Below are positions 26,101 through 37,500 of a DNA stretch of 37,500 nt, piece by piece (the stretch's first letter is position 1; each line of letters opens with the position of its first letter). This DNA is from Botryococcus braunii (taxonomy: Eukaryota > Chlorophyta > Trebouxiophyceae), in the NCBI GenBank assembly GCA_002005505.1, contig KV908338.1:290406-327905 (forward strand), written 5' to 3'. The translations under genes and the position numbers were made by a program. A model generated the notes under the pieces. The model had not been told where the DNA came from. It saw nothing but the letters and a program-made list of their open reading frames with translations, and made no database searches.

Positions 26101-28285
26101 CAGAAATTTTGTCTGGGCGGGGTTACACATTCTCTTCAGATGTCTACTCTTTTGGCATCATTCTGTGGGAATTCCTCACATGGCGACTTCCTTGGCATGA
26201 CATGGGGCCATGGCAGGTATGTCACCCAAAGGAGTTACTATCAGACCACTGGCAAATCTCAAGTTCCTCAGAGCTGTGGCTGGATGTGGACCGAGTTCGT
26301 GTTATTTGGAAATATTCACTCCGTTATTTGAGTGTGCAGCTGTGATAACATGACTGCATTGTATTGTGTGGCTTAACCATCCAGTCTTTACGGTCCTGCT
26401 CCGCGAATGCTGGAGGATCATGCGCTTATGCATATCCTGTCGGGTTCATGTTTCTCTGGTCACTCATGAGTTGTGCAACCAGGGTTTGGAAGTACGTCCC
26501 AAGTCTGCCAAGTAGCAATTATTTGTAAATGCTTGTCACGTTCTGCTTGCCATGATCTGGTCAAGCGTGTTTCCCTCAGAACATAATAAGTGCAGCTGGT
26601 TGTCACCAAGTTGTTGCTTGTCTGCAGGTGGTGAAAGAAGTGACAGATGATGCACTTCGACCAGCTATTCCAGAAGACTTGCCCACGCCATCGTTTCCTG
26701 GTCAGGATGAGTATATTGAGCTTATGCAAGATTGCTGGCAGCAGGTGCGACTGTAGCTTCATATCATGACAGAAAATTAGAGTAATGCATTTCTATAATG
26801 TTACACGAGTGCAATTACCAGCTTCTAAGTGCATGACCGTTCTTTACAGATTAAGCTGGCTGCAACCCAGTTCTAGGTTGGGAAAGGAGCAAAATATTTT
26901 GCTGCTGTGCATGCTTGTGTCCACCACTTTTAAGACCGTCTTTTCTCTCATGCAACACTGAAGGTGTTATTGGCAGCTTTCAGTGCTGGTACTGAAATAA
27001 GTGTATTGGCGGTGCATACTGGCTGTCTTTATTTCGATAGTGCCATCAGCAGGGCTCTGATCAGCAACAACACAGTGCACCGTTGAATTGTGTTCAGTGC
27101 CTAAGTTCAACTTGCACCATGCAGGATGAAGCTACTCGCCCCACATTTTCTCAGGTCATCATGAGGTTGCGGAAGCTTTTGCATAACGAAACGGAGCGTT
27201 TGCGGCGGTGCAAAGCTGTGGCTGGCAAGGAAGCTGTATCATCAAAAGCACCGGAAAGGACCCGTGGCTTGAGTGATCCAGTGTGTGATGTAAGTAATGA
27301 GTCTTTTTTGAAAAGTGCTTCGTAGATATCTGCCCCGTCTCCTGTATTGCAACATGTAAGCATACCACCATTGCCTGAACGTCAACTTCATATAAGACAC
27401 AGGATATTGCAGTACCATATGTGGTATGAGGTGTGCAAACAAATTGGAGTTCATGCCCCAAGATGCTGGTTTAAAGTCTTCTGCCAAAAAATTTATCATG
27501 CATTGCCAGGCAGTGTAGGGGATCACCGAGCTTATGGACATGTGCAAAGTGTAGCAGCATACCATTATATACAACCTTATGCAAGCAAGTATACATGATT
27601 GCAAAGCAAACCGTGCGGTCTGCCAGTCTGATACATTGAGATATGGAGGTTCGTAACTCCATATCTATATAGATATGGAGCTACGACTGTGGACGTGTCA
27701 GGCCCTATATGACTTTGTATCTGCCTGCAGGCGAGCACACCAGACAGAGGACTTGAGAGCCCTCCTTCTGATAAATTATCAGCATCTCATAAGGACGTGG
27801 AGTCAGACAGGGATCTGGGCTCTCCACAGCTTTCACCATTGCTCAACTCTTCACTGTCCATCACAAGGCCTGACCCAGGAGGGCCTACGGTCAGACAGTT
27901 GTCTTCGTCTGCTGTTGCAGAGCACAGTCGAGACAACTGCTCGTTGACAAGCTCATCATTTGAGCAAAGTCAGTCGGCGGTGGAGTGCTCTCCTGGCCAG
28001 AGCAGATGCATACATGCATCATGTTCTGAGCCACAGCTGCAGGATTCTAATGCAAAGCTGTCTTCTCGAGGCCAGCATGCCAGCCTGTCCCTACCGTCCA
28101 GTCCTCACAGACCCGGAAGTTGCGGACTAGGGCAGGGAAATATGTTTCGGCACGGCTCGAGTCCTGGAGGGACCCCGTCTCGCTTGAAATCAGGAGACTT
28201 TTTGGGAGGTTTGGAGATTGTAGGCTGTGAGAGCGCTATTTACGGAGGAGGGATATCTATTTCTCCTCGGGTGGGACAGAGATGA
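20096..28285 (+). CDS. Single-pass receptor-like TKL (Raf-like) protein kinase, 17 exons
   Basis: Exons: 20096-20195, 20591-20794, 21112-21416, 21754-21996, 22463-22687, 22811-23012, 23281-23405, 23672-23752, 24020-24199, 24296-24517, 24678-24875, 25008-25180, 25469-25589, 26016-26216, 26628-26744, 27125-27289, 27731-28285. All junctions are GT-AG and in phase, giving 1,138 residues. Residues 1-30 are a signal peptide ([12 protein letters not shown] core, likely cut after NGQA). Residues 34-100 are proline-rich. The ectodomain has N-glycosylation sequons NAS, NGS, NIT, NFT and NAT. One membrane span covers about 412-436, followed by basic RLRYR. The kinase domain covers about 635-917: GEGSFG at 642-647, VAVK with Lys662, IHRDLKSPN with Asp778, DFN at 796-798, WLAPEI, and [12 protein letters not shown]. 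The tail is Ser/Pro-rich. It would sense an extracellular or wall signal and phosphorylate cytosolic targets. The ectodomain family is not recognised. The start at 20096 was chosen for the signal peptide; in-frame ATGs at 20060 and 19958 are alternatives. Confidence 0.88.
27639..27680. repeat. Alternating 10-bp inverted repeats
   Basis: AGATATGGAG at 27639-27648 and 27671-27680 flanks its reverse complement CTCCATATCT at 27657-27666, in the intron between kinase exons 27125-27289 and 27731-28285. Confidence 0.95.
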
Positions 28286-28974
28286 TAAATTTATATGTAC
28301 TTTTCCATGCACTGCCGGAGGGAGTTCTGTTCGTATTGTGGCCCAGAGGGGGCTGACTGTTGGGCGGAGTGCAGGCCTCCTGACCTTTCAAACCTTAACC
28401 AAAAATTATTTGGTGGGATCCACACGATATCGGCATGTCTGTATCCATAAGGATTTGGACGTTTTGTTGACTCTTCTAGCTATTAACATCCTGAGGTGGT
28501 GGTCGAGCCGTGGCCTCACCCAACTGGTGTTGCAGAGACTGAATTTGTAGGCGAGGCTTGTAAAGTATCTTCATTTAACAATCATGACGGTACTCAGGTC
28601 AGGTAATGGACCATCTCACGTGCTGTGACGAATGCCGAGCCTGAACTCACAACCTTCCCTCTGCCTCAGGAGCATTGCTCTGGAGTGTGGGATATTGCTG
28701 ATATATGCATGCACATCATTGTAGATATGGGGTTCCAGCTCAAATGGCATAGAAAGGCAGGAAGATGGATTCGCCTCTGCCAGCCTGTTTTGTATATTTG
28801 TTCACCGCCTATATTGGCTTGATGAGTGAAAGCTTCTGCGCCTCTGTTTTGACACTCCCCCCACCCTCCCTCGGGTTTGTAGGGAATCGTGTACCAGGCA
28901 AAGTTATATCGAAACACGGAAAAGCACATTTTAAGAGCCTCCGGAGATTTCAACCTTCCCGGTGTTCTGCATGT

Positions 28975-29108
28975 GTGTATGTATGTATGTATGTATGTAT
29001 GTGTGTGTATATGTGTGTGTGTGAGTATGTATGTGTGTGTGTGTATGTGTGTATGTATGTATGTATGTATGTATGTATGTATGTATGTATGTATGTATGT
29101 GTGTGTGT
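28975..29108. repeat. ATGT/GTGT tetranucleotide array
   Basis: TATG repeats, interrupted by GTGT blocks, lie between the receptor kinase and ACR genes. Confidence 0.95.
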
Positions 29109-29376
29109 CCAACCACATGTCCATTCCGCTTTGGGCGGGGAAACTCAACGAAGCAGCTTGGCATCATTCATTGTGGAGTCCCAATGGGGACTCGATAGGA
29201 AGGAATAAGGAAGATGGGGGCGATAATGGCGTCCTGCAGCTTCAAGGTCGGCTAGCCCGGGCATTGGTCACAGGTGGTCCGCAGCTTCACAGCAAGCTAG
29301 CATCTGCGTATCTGCCGAATTGGACTCTGCCAGCTGATCGAGGTCGTGGGCCACGACTCGTGGCATCGCAAAATCA

Positions 29377-29378
<2 letters not shown>

Positions 29379-29407
<29 letters not shown>
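29379..29407. repeat. 29-nt C homopolymer
   Basis: An uninterrupted C run about 360 bp upstream of the ACR start codon, just after a GTCGTGG/CCACGAC inverted repeat near 29343-29357. Confidence 0.95.
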
Positions 29408-29409
<2 letters not shown>

Positions 29410-29763
29410 CGGCCCTTCTGGGAAGCACCCGGGTGAATTTTTACAACGCGTACTGCCTCGACGATGTGCACACCAAGGGCCCCTGGTCCCTGGTCCCGGA
29501 GAGGGGGTTTACTAAGGGGAAACGTGAAGCGACCGCGGACAAACGTGTCGGCAATACCGACCAGGCATGACCTTTTGTTCCGGTCGGGGTCCACGGTAAG
29601 TGTGAACCTGTGTTTGAGCAAGGGGTTCAGTCCTGACAGCTACGGTCTTGAATAGGGTAGTCTTGAGGGGCTTGTGGTTGGTGGTTGCCGTAAATGGGGT
29701 GTATATGCTTTACGACTGTGACGTATTGGCCTGAATATCGGGAATGAAACCCGCCTATGCACA

Positions 29764-32700
29764 ATGAGTGCCTTAGTCTTTGATTGCTTAGGGTCTCATA
29801 GAGCTTGCAGTCTGGCAAGCTTCTTGGATTACAGGGAGCAGGAGAAGAATAACGTTGACTTATCTTCCGTCAACCATACAGGGCTTCTGCTCGAGTATGA
29901 GACTCTAGAGCTAAGAGTGCACCCTGCTCAAGTAGAAATCAGCAATGATAGCGATGAGCATTGCACTGTTGTAACGATCGACAGTGCCAACAGGCCTGGA
30001 ACGCTGGTGGAGGTAAGCGTGTTCAGGTTCTCGACCTTATTTTATGTATGTCGGTTTAACAGCCCTTTAAACCGATTAATGAGCAAATCTCTGGATGGTC
30101 TGCAGGTTGTTCAACATTTCACAGAGTTGGCTTTGAATGTGCGGAGTGCACGAATATCTTCGGACGGGGGTTGGTTCGTCGACGGTGCGCTCGGTGTGGG
30201 TGTCTAAAGAGATGGAGTTATCCTACAGCTTCATTACCTGACTTCTGTGGTGATCATGCAGTTTTTGAAGTGACCGAATGCAACGGGAAGAAAGTTCAAG
30301 ACGTTGCAAAGCTGAGAAGTATCGAACAGGTTGGTTAGCCTTGCCGATAAATCTTTTTGTTTTTTGGGAGATCCGCCTCTGGGTTTTTTTAACTTAGTAT
30401 TGTTATTGTGCAGATGCTCAGTGTGCATGCCAACGAAGATGATATTGCTCCCAACGGAGGTTCGTGCCCTTTTCGCGGGGTCTGGTATTCAGTGGTTGCA
30501 GATTTTCCAGTTGTTGATCGGCGCATTTCATTGCAAACCAATCTCTAATTCCTGATCACTTCATCCCATCATGGAACTCGAGCTCTACACCATGCGCTTT
30601 GGAGCAGTGGGCTTGTAAGTGTTGGGAGGGGTGGAACTAAAGTTGCAGGTGCAAGCTTAGGTACAAGAATGTGGTCATAAAAAATAGAGCGTGCCATTTG
30701 GGTTGCGATTACACCAGGGTTTCGGTGCTCTCTTACATGGTTGCTGTGGTGCACAGATGAGACTGACGATCAGCATCGGGTGGAGACCACTGTTTTCGAG
30801 TTTGCTGGTGAAGACAAACCTGGCCTTTTGGCTGAGGTGACAGAGCTACTTAGCCAGAATGGTTGCAATGTTCGCTCTGCCGCGGTAGGTGCTGTCGATT
30901 CTTTCCAGTAAGGTTTGCTGAACTAAGTTTTATGAGTGTAACATTGCATGGTGGTGGAGGAAAACTTGGCCTCGCGGCCTGATTGCTTGTAAATTAATCA
31001 CAGGTCTGGACGTATAAAGGGAGGGTAGCATTTGTTCTGAGTGTGACAGAGAGCGGCCTCCCCATTCAAGATGATCACCGCCTCCAACGGCTCCGGCAAC
31101 TCCTCTTGGAAATGGTTGATGCTGCTGGACATGGCATTGTGAACATTAAGCAGGTGAATTAAAAGTCAGCTGTCTGTGGGACGGTTTGTAATGGTACTTC
31201 ATGTCTCTCTCAAATATTGCAAAAAGGCAAGGGCAAAAGCAAAGGTAAAGCTGGCTCTTGTGTGGAACTTTGCGGATAGAGTTGGCCTCAGAGTTTCTCA
31301 ATCAGTCCTCTTATTTTGTTGTGCAGGTTCGTGGGAACATTCATCACGACCGACGGCTCCATCAACTGATGCTCCAAGAAGAAGAGAAAGATTGGTGTGC
31401 ATCTCATCCTAATCTGTTGCCTGGGTTGGATGGTTGCATGACGTCACCCTCGAGTCCTATGTCCAACCAGAGCACACATCGACCATTCAGACAAAGCAGT
31501 GATATTTCTAGAGCATCATTTGGGACGTCTCCTACAGATTCTGCATCTTCACTTCATGGCATAGAAGAGACGGAGCATGATGATTTAAGGTGGGTGTCCA
31601 AATTTCTGTTCAAGGGTGGATTTTGACTTCTTGGTATTGGATGTGGAGTTGTGGGACGTGTGGCCTGCTTTGTGCCCTGGCTGGTAGTGTGTGGAGAGGC
31701 ATAACTTCTTGCGGAGTGTTGGTCATGTTGAGTGACTTCTCATTATTCTGTGCTGCCTGCCAGGTCCCCTAAATTCAGTGCTCCGGATATTGATATTCAG
31801 TACGATCCTACGGGGTACTGGCTGGTTGATATTCGATGCAAAGATCGAAACAAGCTTCTTTTTGACACCGTGTGCACGCTGGCCGACATGAACTATGATG
31901 TATATCATGCTACCATTAACTCATGCGACGACATGGCCTCCCAAGAGTTCTACATCAAACCGCGATATCGGAGTGGTGGTACGCCGAGCACATCTCCCCC
32001 CCCCCCACCCTTTTTGTGGCGGTGGGCTGCATGTGTGGGTTTGCTGGGGTTGGATTAATGTGATTTTGTATTGTGGAGATTCTGTGAGGCTGGGGGAGGT
32101 CGTAGTGCAAGGAATTTATCAAGCTGCTGAAAGCATGCCTGATTAAATTTCAGCCCTTTTGTCATGAGCATTGAGTTATTTTGTTTGAACATCTGCAGCT
32201 TGGGACCAAGTTATGGCAGAGAAATTGGCTGATATGTTAGAAGCCTCTATTACACGGCGCTTCCCCAAGGGCCTGAAGGTCCATGTACACTCTATTGATA
32301 GATTTGGTTGCCTTGCATCCTTTACTTCAATGTTAAAAGATGCGGGATTGGCAATTACGCGAGCCAAGGTGAGATCTCTTTGTCACACATCTTCGTGCCA
32401 TTGGTAGATATGATCTATGCACAAGGCACACCATCGTAATACCTCTCCATTCTCAGTTCAAGGCCAGCCTGCTGAAATTTTGTGGTTTGTCTGTTGGCCC
32501 GTTAGCCTCCCCAAGGGGCCAAGGGGGCTGTGACTGTTCTACAGTGAAGGTTATTTTGTCTAGACTGCAAATTTATTACTCTTCCTCTGTTTTCCAATGC
32601 GGGATGGGTACCTGTAGCCAATGGGATTGCGATGTTTCTGGAAATTGCATCGACTTCAGTGAGTAAAATATTTGCTGTTGAGTCCATCTTGTTACATTTA

Positions 32701-32972
32701 GCGATGCATTGTCCCAGGTAAAGACATATGCAGTAAATAACAGCAGCGGGCACACATTCTATGTTATGGGCGCGGATGGAAGTGCACCAGATCGAGGACT
32801 CGTGGAAACTGCGTGCAACAATGTTGGTGGACGCCTTGTTGAAGCAGGAGAGGAAGCACGCTCTGCATGGGAAGGGAATCACAAGTTCTCGTTTTCCTTT
32901 TTGAACCGTCGGTGGCATTCAAATTGGGAAGGCAACAATTCTTCTCCTGTATCGTCTTTGGGCTCTACCTGA
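29764..32972 (+). CDS. Four-ACT-domain protein of the plant ACR type, 10 exons
   Basis: ACR proteins carry four ACT domains, regulatory modules that in other proteins bind amino acids; they are thought to sense amino acids or regulate nitrogen metabolism (family knowledge). Exons: 29764-30012, 30106-30184, 30262-30329, 30414-30459, 30757-30884, 31004-31153, 31327-31589, 31764-31978, 32199-32368, 32718-32972; GT-AG and in phase throughout, 540 residues. ACT1 is about 66-132 (CTVVTIDSANRPGTLVE, then ISSDGGWFVD). ACT2 is about 157-232 (GEDKPGLLAEV, VWTYKGRVAFVLSV). ACT3 is about 346-395 (RCKDRNKLLFDTVCTLADM). ACT4 is about 425-490 (HSIDRFGCLASFTSML). The family hallmark HHDRRLHQLMLQEEEKDW follows ACT2, then a Ser-rich linker. 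No signal peptide or membrane segment is seen, so the protein is probably cytosolic or nuclear. The ATG at 29764 is the first after the in-frame stop at 29719. The donor at 30329 (CAG/GTTGGT) is the weakest junction. Length is slightly above the usual 420-480 residues. Confidence 0.88.
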
Positions 32973-35494
32973 GCCTTGTGTTTCTTTTTCGAGATAGGGT
33001 TGCTGTTCGAGATTGTAAGACCTTGTGATGGAATGTATTTTAAACCCCCTGCCCGCCATGATAATGGTGTTGCAGCTCTACTCCCATGTCAGTTCTTTGC
33101 CAAAACATCGTTGGCTTGTATGTAAGAAAGGCTTGGGGAATATAGGATAGGCATGACCTCAGTCTGTGTGGCAACTAGTTTGGTCACCTGAGGTCTGGAA
33201 GGTGCAGGGAACCTTCTGCCTAATCCTTCTTCATTTTTGACCCGGTTGAGGCATTATACTCTTGGGGGACAGTTTCCCACTGCTCACTTCATTCGTTACA
33301 ATCATGTATGATGTGGGCCCCCTCAAGTTTCAGGTTACTTTTCAGGGATGCTAGGTTTATGAAGCGCACGTTGATGGACTCGTAACTAGTCGCAACATCT
33401 TCGGGCGAGATTCTTCACCCAATGCACGTGCGAAGTTTACTTCTCAGCAGACCGTTGGTCGTTGAAGTTTGTCTGCTTGTCTCCGTGTGCACTCATGTGT
33501 CTAAGATTGTCGGTTCGGTTGGGAGTTGGGTTTTGATGCACCCCTGTGGCTGGGAGTCAAAACCTGGGTCTGCTTGGGGAAAGTGGTTTTTCAGTGATTG
33601 GCCTCAGCACTTCTCGCAACACCGCCTCCTTGTGACCCAGGCCATGCTTGTATGTGGTTTGCTGGCACATTGATGTAGGATCTTCCGTTTTCTGCCCCTT
33701 CAATTCACTGCCACTTTGCTTGGTCTCTGTGTTTGTGGCAAGTTATTGTCAGCCCAGCAGTGATAGTCTCTCACCTGTACAGCGTGTCATCATTGGTAGA
33801 GGGTGCCAACGCCCCGTTCTCAATTAGATACTGTTCTTGGGAACCACAGTTGTGAAGGTATGTTATTCACTAGATACGGCGCTTCCATTGTACAGTAGGT
33901 AGGCGCGGCAGTTCATGGAGGGTGCCATTACTACAAGTATTTGTGAGGGTGGGAAGTCCCGGATACGTAGCTAAAGTGGGTTTGGTCTTGTGAGGGGTCG
34001 TGTTGGGTTGGGTCCTGGGAGCTACTTCGCTTTGGTTCGCAGTCCGATTGGTCGGTGGTTTATCGGAGAAGATGGAGGGGTCTAAACCAGCTTTCCTGGG
34101 AATTCATGAGGTGCTTTGAGCGGGGTTGTGATCAAATGACCTTTTGAATCAACATTGTTGAACATTTGATGGATGCACTTTTCGACCATCACGTGTGCTT
34201 GGCCATGCTGGACCCCAGTCGCGAGGAGTACAGTGTGTCCGTCTGTATTTGCTCTTGACATATAAATTTTGATGTTATGTAGCACTTTGGGGCTGTGCTT
34301 TTGCGGATTTGTATACTAAGTTAGTTGTGGGTTTAGTAGGTATAGACTTGTGAGTGGTACCATTTGGCGCTGAGATTCATGGGTTCTTGCATTAAGAGTC
34401 CCACAGTGATATACGTGCTTGAGGAAGACCCAAGATATGTGGTCTTCAGTTTTATGAGTCAATTACAAACAATCATTGAGGGTGAAAGGGGAGAGGACTT
34501 GCTTGCTGGCCTGCTCTGGTGGCAACGCTTCGTGTGTGAGTCTTCTGATCCAGTAGCCCCAGATGGCATAGTACTCGAGTAGTCGAGATCAGTGACCATT
34601 CTGTGGTCAGTAGCATTGACTTAGTTGCTTTCATTGCATTGATTTGATAGAGCCTGTCATGGTAAATTCGTGCAAATGCGAAAGAGGGGGGGGGGGGGGG
34701 ATGCTGTTGATCCCTGTGCCTGTTTGGCACCATGGTGTCTGCGGGGGTGGCACATGATGTGGAGACTGCAGTTTTCACTGCCCCATCTTCGTATTGGCAT
34801 TTTCCTGTGGGGAGGTTGTATCTTTTGATAATTGTGCAAGGGAGCATGCCAGACAAAGCCTTCTGCCGTCAAAGTAGTGCTCTCCTAGCAATCTTCTAAT
34901 CGTGACAATCAGTTGTGTGGACAGTCGATAGCAGACAGGGCTTGCGAATTGCATATGCTGTCTTATTTCATATTTTTTCGATCGACGATGTGTGGACATC
35001 TACAGTATTTGATGTTGCAGTTTCTGAGGTTGTGCCTTCTTGCATGTATAAGGTGCTGTGATTTTCTCTGGAAGCGTTTGAAACTTGTTTTGGTTGGCCT
35101 GGAAAGTTAGATGTCGATGCCATCTTGAGGGGTTGTCTGTCCACGCTTCACCCCAGGGCTTTCTCCTTTTGATGTAACCTTGCAAGGCAAGAGTACATTG
35201 TTAGATGGGGTCAGGAAAGACACATGCTGGAGGAAGCCTGTGTCAGTCCGCACAAAGCGGTATCCTCTGTACTCTCAGAACATTTTGCATGCAGATAGCA
35301 CTAAATCATGGAGTTTTCAAAGTACGCACCAATGTATTGTTCTGATTGTGAAGGTGTCATCCTTAGACCCGAGCGGCAGTTCCCGCCCGGGGGGACACAC
35401 ATGCTCTAGCCCATAAGCTACAAACCCCACACATCGCTCCCTCTCTCTCTCTACCTCACCATCGCATGCCTTTCCTTTGACTCCCCTGTGTGTG

Positions 35495-35544
<50 letters not shown>

Positions 35545-35741
35545 CGTGCGTGCTCGCATGCAAACAAATGCTCCCAGAGCATGTGTCACACCGTGTGACT
35601 AGGTGAAAGCACGCACTCCCCCCCCCCCCCCAACACACGCACACACACACACTCTCGCTCTCATTAGCAATCTCACAGACAGCCACACCACGCAACGCCC
35701 ATACCCAAGCACTCGAGTGCAGGACTCCAATTGGCATGCAG
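32973..35741. other. Region without a recognised gene downstream of the ACR gene
   Basis: It holds the ACR 3' untranslated region and then about 2.5 kb with only short open frames (for example 33422-33673 and 34364-34582 plus, 34856-34473 minus) that show no family motifs or convincing exon structure. Simple sequence is limited to a G run at 34685-34700 and a GC/GT tract at about 35497-35552. Confidence 0.5.
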
Positions 35742-36136
35742 GCCTATGCTCTCGGTGTCTGCGGCCAACTTCAGGCCACGTCAATCAGCCCCACAGCCTG
35801 TATTTCTGAAGAAATGCCCGCATTCGATCATTCACTTCCTTTGGCAGTGCAAGATGCAAAAAATGGCCACCCTCCATTTGATGCAGCTCCAGTCTATGGA
35901 CCAGCCCCTCCGTCCCCTACAACATGTACCATTACGGTTACTACTTTTTCTTTGTTTTCCAGATTGAAATTATGTTAAGCTTTTGTTCAAAACTTGATGG
36001 GCGTTCTGAGGCACGATCTGTTGTAAGCGACCATTTATCTGATATTTATAGCATATCAATGGCAATGAAGGACGTTGAAATCAGAACGGGAGTCCATCCA
36101 TTCTATTTAACAATTTTGCTACCTTCATCCACATGA
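35742..36136 (+). CDS. Weak candidate exon(s), possibly from a secreted or receptor-type protein
   Basis: After a good acceptor (ATGCAG before 35742) the plus frame is open to 35978 and includes a Pro-rich stretch [12 protein letters not shown] second open stretch, from an acceptor at 35962 to the stop at 36134-36136, reads [20 protein letters not shown], an alternating hydrophobic pattern followed by a helix-like segment. That pattern superficially resembles the ectodomain of the receptor kinase upstream. The obvious junction between the two would need an intron of only 26 nt; a donor near 35847 would give 116 nt. No homologue is recognised and the pieces could be non-coding. Confidence 0.2.
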
Positions 36137-36156
36137 AAGTTATGCGGCATGGTGCA

Positions 36157-36378
<222 letters not shown>

Positions 36379-36739
36379 GAGAGGGGGGTGGGGCCTAGGG
36401 TTTACAACCTGGCCACTTTGCGAGCAGGGTGGCAGGGGACGATCCTGGGTCCATTTAAAGAGGTTTGAGAGTTACCAATGGGGCCCGGGTCCCACTTCAC
36501 TGCCCAATTGGTCAGTGTCCTACCTAGTCCATCCGGGTCCACCCCCACTCAGCCCCATCAGAACAACTCATCCTGGGCCATTGATGGTCCACCGTTAACC
36601 ATGCCCATCGCGGCCCCACTTGGACCCCCTCCAGTTTGGGTGATCATGGGAGCGAGACCGGCACAATCGCGCCAGATACACGGCCTCACACTGTCCTAAC
36701 CTCACCTTGCTGTCTGTGTTTCCCAGTTGTACCCCAGTC

Positions 36740-36747
36740 GTGTGTGT

Positions 36748-36811
<64 letters not shown>
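36740..36811. repeat. TG microsatellite
   Basis: TG dinucleotides with one TATG interruption for about 72 nt, followed by CGCGCG-type alternation, then a C run near 36857-36870. Confidence 0.95.
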
Positions 36812-36820
<9 letters not shown>

Positions 36821-37210
36821 CGCGACCGCAAGTGCGCGCACTCTTTGCACTTGAAACCCCCCCCCCCCCCACCCCCAAAAAAAAGGTTAATGAGGAGCCT
36901 GCCATGACGTATCATTTGATCGAGTACCTGTAAAGTGCTCTCCCGGCACCATCTGCCAGTGCGGGTATCGAAGTGAATCCCTGTCGATGGAAGCTTGCTT
37001 ATGTGTCTCTTCAGCGGAAGCTATGCCATCCACAGGCTCATAGGGAGAGGTGCGAGAAGCAGCATCGAGAAACGGGATACCATGCGTGACAACAAGGGCT
37101 TCGCTGGGGAGCAGAACATAAAGGCGAAGTGTGCAATTAAAGCGAGAAGAAACTGGTCCCGCTAAAAGTGTATAAAAATTTGGTAATGGCCACACAAGTG
37201 GATGGGGTAG

Positions 37211-37248
37211 TAAAAAAAGACAAAAAGAAAAAAAAGAAAAAGGAGAAG

Positions 37249-37276
<28 letters not shown>
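37211..37276. repeat. A-rich tract ending in a 28-nt A run
   Basis: A-rich on the plus strand with a pure run at 37249-37276. In the sense of the minus-strand hydrolase-like gene it is a T tract starting 5 nt after the donor at 37282/37281. Confidence 0.95.
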
Positions 37277-37279
<3 letters not shown>

Positions 37280-37281
37280 AC

Positions 37282-37431
37282 CCGTACAAGCTGGGGGCCC
37301 AGCGCAACATCATGTTGGCCTAGCAGCATGAGCACCGGCATGGGTAGCTGGCTCCCTTCCAATCGCCGCCTGGCCTCCAGAAACTGTGGGCTGGGTCTCC
37401 TGTGCCGCGCCGTGCCCCGCCCACAATTTTG
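37282..37431 (-). CDS. Exon of a possible alpha/beta-hydrolase-like protein (partial gene)
   Basis: A 150-nt minus-strand segment (50 codons, phase 0 at both ends) lies between an acceptor ACCCCGCAG and a donor CGG/GTAGG. It encodes QLPMPVLMLLGQHDVALGP, which matches the strand-plus-acid region of alpha/beta hydrolases, where a PVLxLxGxxD motif carries the catalytic Asp. The rest of the gene lies upstream, beyond 37500; a 3' continuation around 37195-36887 is open but not convincingly joined in phase. The downstream intron begins with a long T tract in the sense direction. Confidence 0.4.
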
Positions 37432-37500
37432 CTGCGGGGTGAAAGCCTCAACGGCTTCCCAGATCGTGCACTGACGTGCATGCTCGGCTGTGTGTGTGTG

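Larger units (their letters stand above)
28286..29763. other. Intergenic region between the receptor kinase and the ACR gene
   Basis: It contains the 3' untranslated region of the kinase gene and the presumed promoter of the ACR gene. It also holds an ATGT tetranucleotide array (about 28975-29108) and a 29-nt C run (29379-29407). A Gly/Asn-rich open stretch around 29133-29380 (plus) has no recognisable product. An in-frame TGA at 29719 lies upstream of the ACR start. Confidence 0.5.

Noticed and set aside
28889..29515. 208-codon plus-strand frame between the kinase and ACR genes
   Set aside because: About a third of it is the tetranucleotide array and a poly-Pro stretch from the C run. The remainder matches no family, and there is no splice link to either neighbour.
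36887..37195. Minus-strand 102-codon frame as the direct continuation of the hydrolase-like exon
   Set aside because: Joining it to the phase-0 donor at 37282 from the visible acceptors gives an early stop or the wrong phase, so the link could not be supported.

Overview
This is nuclear DNA of a eukaryote with intron-rich genes, most likely a green-lineage organism (a green alga or early-diverging streptophyte). The evidence is GT-AG introns that join exons in phase, a plant-style four-ACT-domain protein, a plant/algal-type tyrosine-kinase-like (TKL) kinase, and a Vps54 protein that resembles plant homologues. The species cannot be named from the sequence. Long (GT/CA)n and (GA/CT)n microsatellites fill the introns of one gene and the right end of the window, but are almost absent from the two plus-strand genes.

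Minus strand, about 1-15,600 (possibly reaching 18.4 kb): one large gene for a Vps54-like subunit of the GARP vesicle-tethering complex. I reconstructed 17 exons. The conserved part ends near position 2,100. A well-formed, phase-compatible intron then leads into a 625-codon open, low-complexity exon that runs off the left edge. If that intron is retained, translation stops four codons later, at about the usual end of Vps54.

18.4-20.1 kb: divergent intergenic region. Plus strand 20,096-28,285: a 17-exon gene for a predicted 1,138-residue single-pass receptor kinase. It has a signal peptide, a proline-rich N-glycosylated ectodomain, one membrane span, a Ser-rich juxtamembrane region, a Raf/TKL-like kinase domain with DFN in place of DFG, and a Ser/Pro-rich tail.

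Plus strand 29,764-32,972: a 10-exon gene for a predicted 540-residue protein with four ACT domains, of the plant ACR type. 33.0-37.2 kb: no confident gene, only microsatellites and one weak candidate exon region. 37,282-37,431 minus: one exon with an alpha/beta-hydrolase-like motif, the edge of another gene.

The receptor kinase and the ACR protein lie head-to-tail, 1.5 kb apart. A functional link (signal reception and amino-acid sensing) is only inference. The most notable non-genic structures are a perfect 48-bp inverted repeat with an 8-nt loop in a VPS54 intron, a seven-copy 33-bp minisatellite that is open on both strands, and a 66-nt pure C run.
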